From Parachlamydiaceae bacterium (GTDB lineage: Bacteria; Chlamydiota; Chlamydiia; Chlamydiales; Parachlamydiaceae): a DNA stretch of 8,766 nt. The notes under the pieces were generated by a model that did no database searches, had not been told where the DNA came from, and saw only the letters and a list, made by a program, of their open reading frames with translations. The translations under genes were made by a program, and so were the position numbers. The stretch is taken from NCBI GenBank assembly GCA_013815395.1, contig JACDGH010000100.1, positions 1 through 8,766 on the forward strand, in the 5' to 3' direction. Positions 7,201-8,766 of this stretch are shown piece after piece; within the stretch, counting starts at the first letter, position 1, and each line of letters opens with the position of its first letter.

Positions 7201-7744
7201 GTTACGCGCAACCGGAATACTGGCACAACTTTATTTACATGTGAACGACATAAAAAAGGCTAAAGAAGTTGCGGATGAGTTTCTAAATGTAGTCTCAAAA
7301 TTCAAGAGATACCCAGTGCCATTTTACGCAGCTGAAGGGTTCTTTGGTACGCTCGAAGTTTATCTAAAAATTCTTGCAAATGAACCGGCTGATTCGGCAT
7401 CTAAATCTTCAGCTTATAAGATATTGTGGCATCTGCATGATAAACCTTTATTGGCTTATGATACGCGATTCGAAATTGCTAAGCCGCGTGCCCTAGTTTA
7501 CAAAGCACAATTTAGTCTTCTCACGGAAAGCCGCGATAACAGAGCATATAAGTACGCTCTGAAAGCGCTTTATTACGCACAGAAACTAAATATGCCATAT
7601 GATGAATGGCTTATTCATCGCTTTATTATTGAACATGCTGCTCAGTTTTCAGTAAATGATGTTGAGAAACTACAACATCAAAATAGGGCTCAAGTTCTTT
7701 TTTCTAGTCTCCTCTCTGCATGGGATCAAAACGATGATTTGTAA
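4220..7744 (+). CDS. Pseudokinase-STAND ATPase-TPR protein, main part
   Basis: The frame is open from 4205. The TTG at 4550 is not a real start because it lies inside the kinase catalytic loop. Joined to the 3885 frame, the protein has about 1286 residues (numbering used here). Kinase fold: K126 in VAIK and E139 are kept, as are APE (259-261), DLWSAG (D273) and R334 in NPSDRY. But HRDLKPxN reads HGRLRSQS (220-227) and DFG reads EYG (239-241), so catalytic activity is unlikely. STAND/AAA_16-type ATPase, about 360-640: Walker A GVAGTGKST (394-402), Walker B KIVLLLDN (D511), VTYRDG, and TGGIPF. EFPHDLWYEKALEWLP (near 707) is the usual helical region after such ATPases. TPR-like helices continue to the end (for example ALKYAKEG, WSGKWKNAWQA is nearby). 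The architecture recalls PknK-like kinase-AAA-TPR regulators. Role inferred: NTP-dependent signal-sensing switch. Confidence 0.8.
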   Translation, partial: LDHGKRSSREVAIKLSDVGASQRVEAEYLFLKKYKHRCIPKTRDQDNDHIHYGFGWDNLGHPFYTTDLPLDTDNLLSACKNSSVNFKLSILHQLFDLLAYIHWRGWVHGRLRSQSLRISQNRLYLVEYGGDTLVKAGAVKSLSIYDAPEIRNGENPTFESDLWSAGLIAAELLSGIDLAFQEIYLTNDQLMQLIRYLRGTSGIPHSISSLIEKLLRINPSDRYIDAVEVLHEIEGYSELPNFDVTDWLANVDLVGRENTKKILEELLDSLVQNISNVFLVHGVAGTGKSTLLDYIEGLAPLRKDVIVSKSTAQRAAFTPSVESGGYMIWQNALRTILALHGAFGEIASREAVQPIIQPLYNDSLAFNRALSVEEAIEKLFEELLISPHTAQKKIVLLLDNLQWVEEDSRRAIRNLIRGIHEKKQSQVPVLLIVTYRDGVLDANLSLKDLKEELGILDSECIPLERLNDADLIELHSQLSRIMPLGDQNTFCDTVIRYTGGIPFLVLKPLERFAAYNHSSHAPELLDILREEFSQGLISKSLNALEVKRFLASCAAAGKEFDIQVLKTLFTEVELEKFMYICLQEGALEGYNNYYEFPHDLWYEKALEWLPTDPIEKQNIYYKIALAYSETEPSNARRRAELWEEAGESTNALHDYLIAAQREYDNSAYSTSQKLLGKLEENGVPSPVLNVQEILSFYLLQHRTAMGLGNLDEALKYAKEGVRQLTREVIEDHDNALEIASKIFRASARQFLYRLRIYKPKSSLSWQELNTVGSFYRALTNPEYFKNNIWRLFYYALQCLNLADELGVRGRGEKADLYATGILVMSMIGYGGSLLSHLYQELASRDFEFCKNPIVESWFWQMQALSYAHRGLWNNGIRAIQDCEQSADKGKEQRRKEEGMGIRYMLYWYSGKWKNAWQAKNEMRESPGFNEVNEIGQSQVRSWFILLNAEEQLCKAHLYKIANPKASTSQNDFADRLKELIEARNFQAKTDQSAWLRATGILAQLYLHVNDIKKAKEVADEFLNVVSKFKRYPVPFYAAEGFFGTLEVYLKILANEPADSASKSSAYKILWHLHDKPLLAYDTRFEIAKPRALVYKAQFSLLTESRDNRAYKYALKALYYAQKLNMPYDEWLIHRFIIEHAAQFSVNDVEKLQHQNRAQVLFSSLLSAWDQNDDL

Positions 7745-7755
7745 ATGATAATTGT

Positions 7756-7775
7756 GAACGAGAAACGTTCGTTTT
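7756..7775 (+). terminator. Weak hairpin after the STAND gene, possible terminator
   Basis: GAACG (7756-7760) pairs with CGTTC (7766-7770) around a 5-base loop and is followed by GTTTT. It sits 11 bases past the TAA of the STAND gene. The 5-bp stem and short T-run make it a poor intrinsic terminator, and it may mean nothing. Confidence 0.22.
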
Positions 7776-7790
7776 GGCGCGCGGGGAAGG

Positions 7791-8105
7791 GTGTCTTATA
7801 TCTCGCGGAAATCAGATGCGGTTCGCAATCGTCTGATTGTAAAAGATAATGATGATATCCAGACTCATACTCAAGCTATTAAAATTGATTCTGCACAGCT
7901 TACAATGACGAAAAATGACTTCTTAGCAAATGACTACCAATCTATTCATCCTAAACACAAGTACCGCAGACGCCTTGAAACCGTTTATAGCCAAATGCAG
8001 GCGATGGGCGTTCAACATCTTCATGCTCGTACCAATCACGGCTTTGATTTGAAAGCTCATGCTTCTATCCTTGCTCTGGCTTTCACTAATCTTTTGGCCA
8101 ACTAG
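7791..8105 (+). pseudogene. C-terminal remnant of a DDE transposase (IS982/IS5-like)
   Basis: About 104 residues are open, but only the end of a transposase is recognisable. KYRRRLETVYSQMQAMG (residues about 57-73) matches the 'YRkRiETvFSQLk' motif carrying the catalytic Glu of IS982/IS5-type DDE transposases. HLHARTNHGFDLKAHA, then LALAFTNLLAN, matches the following 'lrARt..Gf..r......lay.l' segment. The upstream catalytic Asp regions are missing and the frame is closed by a TGA at 7755-7757, so there is no N-terminal domain. GTG at 7791 is only the first possible start, without a good ribosome-binding site. This is a decayed insertion sequence, independent of the intact IS3 element. Family placement is by eye and could be a neighbouring DDE family. 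Confidence 0.5.
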
Positions 8106-8196
8106 CAATCACGGTAATGTATGTATTAGTCGAGGATTATCGCTCAGAAATCACCAATTTGTTAGATCAAGCTCTTTAAAGATGCAGTCGCGCTAT
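8106..8196. other. Gap between two gene remnants
   Basis: This short stretch lies between the transposase remnant and the leftward helicase remnant, whose stops face each other. I see no gene, strong hairpin or terminal repeat that would define the end of the old IS. Confidence 0.4.
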
Positions 8197-8766
8197 TTAT
8201 ATCCATGCGTCTATCGCATAGGTGGAACGTAGTAAGTTTTCCGGAAGATAGCGACCATACTTATTGCGCTGCCATTCTCGAAGAGGCATTGATTCTACAA
8301 CTAGCTCAGTAGAAGGTGGCTTATTCACTAAGTTAGTAATATGCTCACGGAGTACCAATAGATTAGATGCTTCGACTTCCAAATAGTAAGGCTGCACGAC
8401 ACTGGGTACCCGAACACCAGCAGAAGTCAGAAGCAGACTGAGTGTATGAATGAGTTTTGTGCCTTGCCATGGTAGTAACATAAATCGACTACCATCGAGT
8501 GCTAAAATTGACGGATCAGTTATATGGCTCATACAAGCCAGTTGTTGTGCCAGATTTAGACCCTAGATAGCATGTAATTGAAGATAAGCATATTCAGTAT
8601 TTTCCTCTAGAACCCGCCGAATACGCTTCAGCCTTTCCTTTAACCACTGCCACTTGGATGACCCGTTTATCTTCGTCAATCTCAACGACTTTCCAAGCTC
8701 GATCCGCGAGTCTGAACCGATATTCTAAAGTTGGCATGGACTGGATACTGCCATTTTCTCGTGTAC
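8197..8766 (-). pseudogene. Superfamily-2 DEAD/DEAH helicase, C-terminal pseudogene, runs off window
   Basis: Three minus-strand pieces read as one C-terminal helicase region. From the window edge to about 8640: MPTLEYRFRLADRAWKV and EIDEDKRVIQVAV, resembling the 'G..f.LagrrW.V..vd..r..v.V' segment after the core of large SF2 helicases. Then in another frame: LKERLKRIRRVLEENTEYAY ('vL....y.yLd'). Then 8532-8197: DGSRFMLLPWQGTKLIHTL, and finally KYGRYLPENLLRSTYA, similar to the 'kfD.yLP..LL..ayA' end of these helicases. The gene is broken: a frameshift lies between roughly 8620 and 8665 (the first frame dies at TGA 8594-8596) and an in-frame TAG lies at 8563-8565. The ATG at 8532 is internal and not a true start. 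The helicase motor would lie to the right of the window. The function is lost here; the family call is by pattern. Confidence 0.5.

Noticed and set aside
4550..7744. Treating TTG at 4550 as the true start of a 1064-residue protein
   Set aside because: It falls in the middle of the kinase catalytic loop (VHGR-L-RSQS), and the same frame upstream continues the kinase N-lobe (REVAIK, EYLFL), so the start is an artefact of the frameshift.
8197..8532. Stand-alone 111-residue protein starting at ATG 8532
   Set aside because: Upstream codons in the same frame, past the TAG at 8563-8565, continue helicase-like sequence, so it is a piece of a broken larger gene.

Overview
The window looks like accessory bacterial chromosome with a history of mobile-element traffic. 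Moderately AT-rich native genes sit next to a visibly GC-richer insertion sequence, and the right end holds gene wreckage. The main native protein is a kinase-STAND ATPase-TPR giant, an architecture common in developmentally complex bacteria such as Chloroflexota and Cyanobacteria. That lineage guess is inference; no marker gene is present.

Layout. Positions 1-193 carry no gene I can support. Positions 194-1612 are a complete IS3-family insertion sequence with 13-bp terminal inverted repeats, orfA, orfB with a DD(35)E catalytic triad, and an in-frame A AAA AAG slippery heptamer for making OrfAB. It abuts the 3' end of a leftward two-gene operon (3620 to 1587). The upstream gene encodes a membrane protein with two N-terminal transmembrane segments, an SPFH/band-7-like core and a C-terminal domain that looks like a ubiquitin-conjugating-enzyme (E2/UBC/RWD) fold without the active-site cysteine. 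The downstream gene encodes a soluble SPFH-like protein whose last eight codons lie inside the IS.

Divergent from this operon, across a 264-bp spacer with two palindromes and a candidate promoter, lies a rightward gene (3885-7744) for a protein of about 1286 residues. It has an unrecognised N-terminal domain, a protein-kinase fold lacking both catalytic aspartates, a STAND/AAA_16-type ATPase and a long TPR-like helical C-terminus. Its reading frame is broken inside the kinase N-lobe at a T7 run followed directly by TAG. A -1 slip there, or one extra T, restores the whole kinase fold, so this is a programmed frameshift, transcriptional slippage, a recent mutation or a sequencing error.

From 7745 to the right edge are degraded pieces: the C-terminal remnant of a DDE transposase, and a leftward superfamily-2 helicase pseudogene with a frameshift and an internal stop, running off the window.

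How the genes may work together (inference): the SPFH proteins would form a membrane-associated scaffold, one bearing an E2-like module, and the divergently encoded pseudokinase-STAND protein would be an NTP-driven sensor or switch. The pairing beside mobile elements is compatible with a conflict or stress-signalling system, but no effector nuclease, protease or toxin domain is visible in the window.
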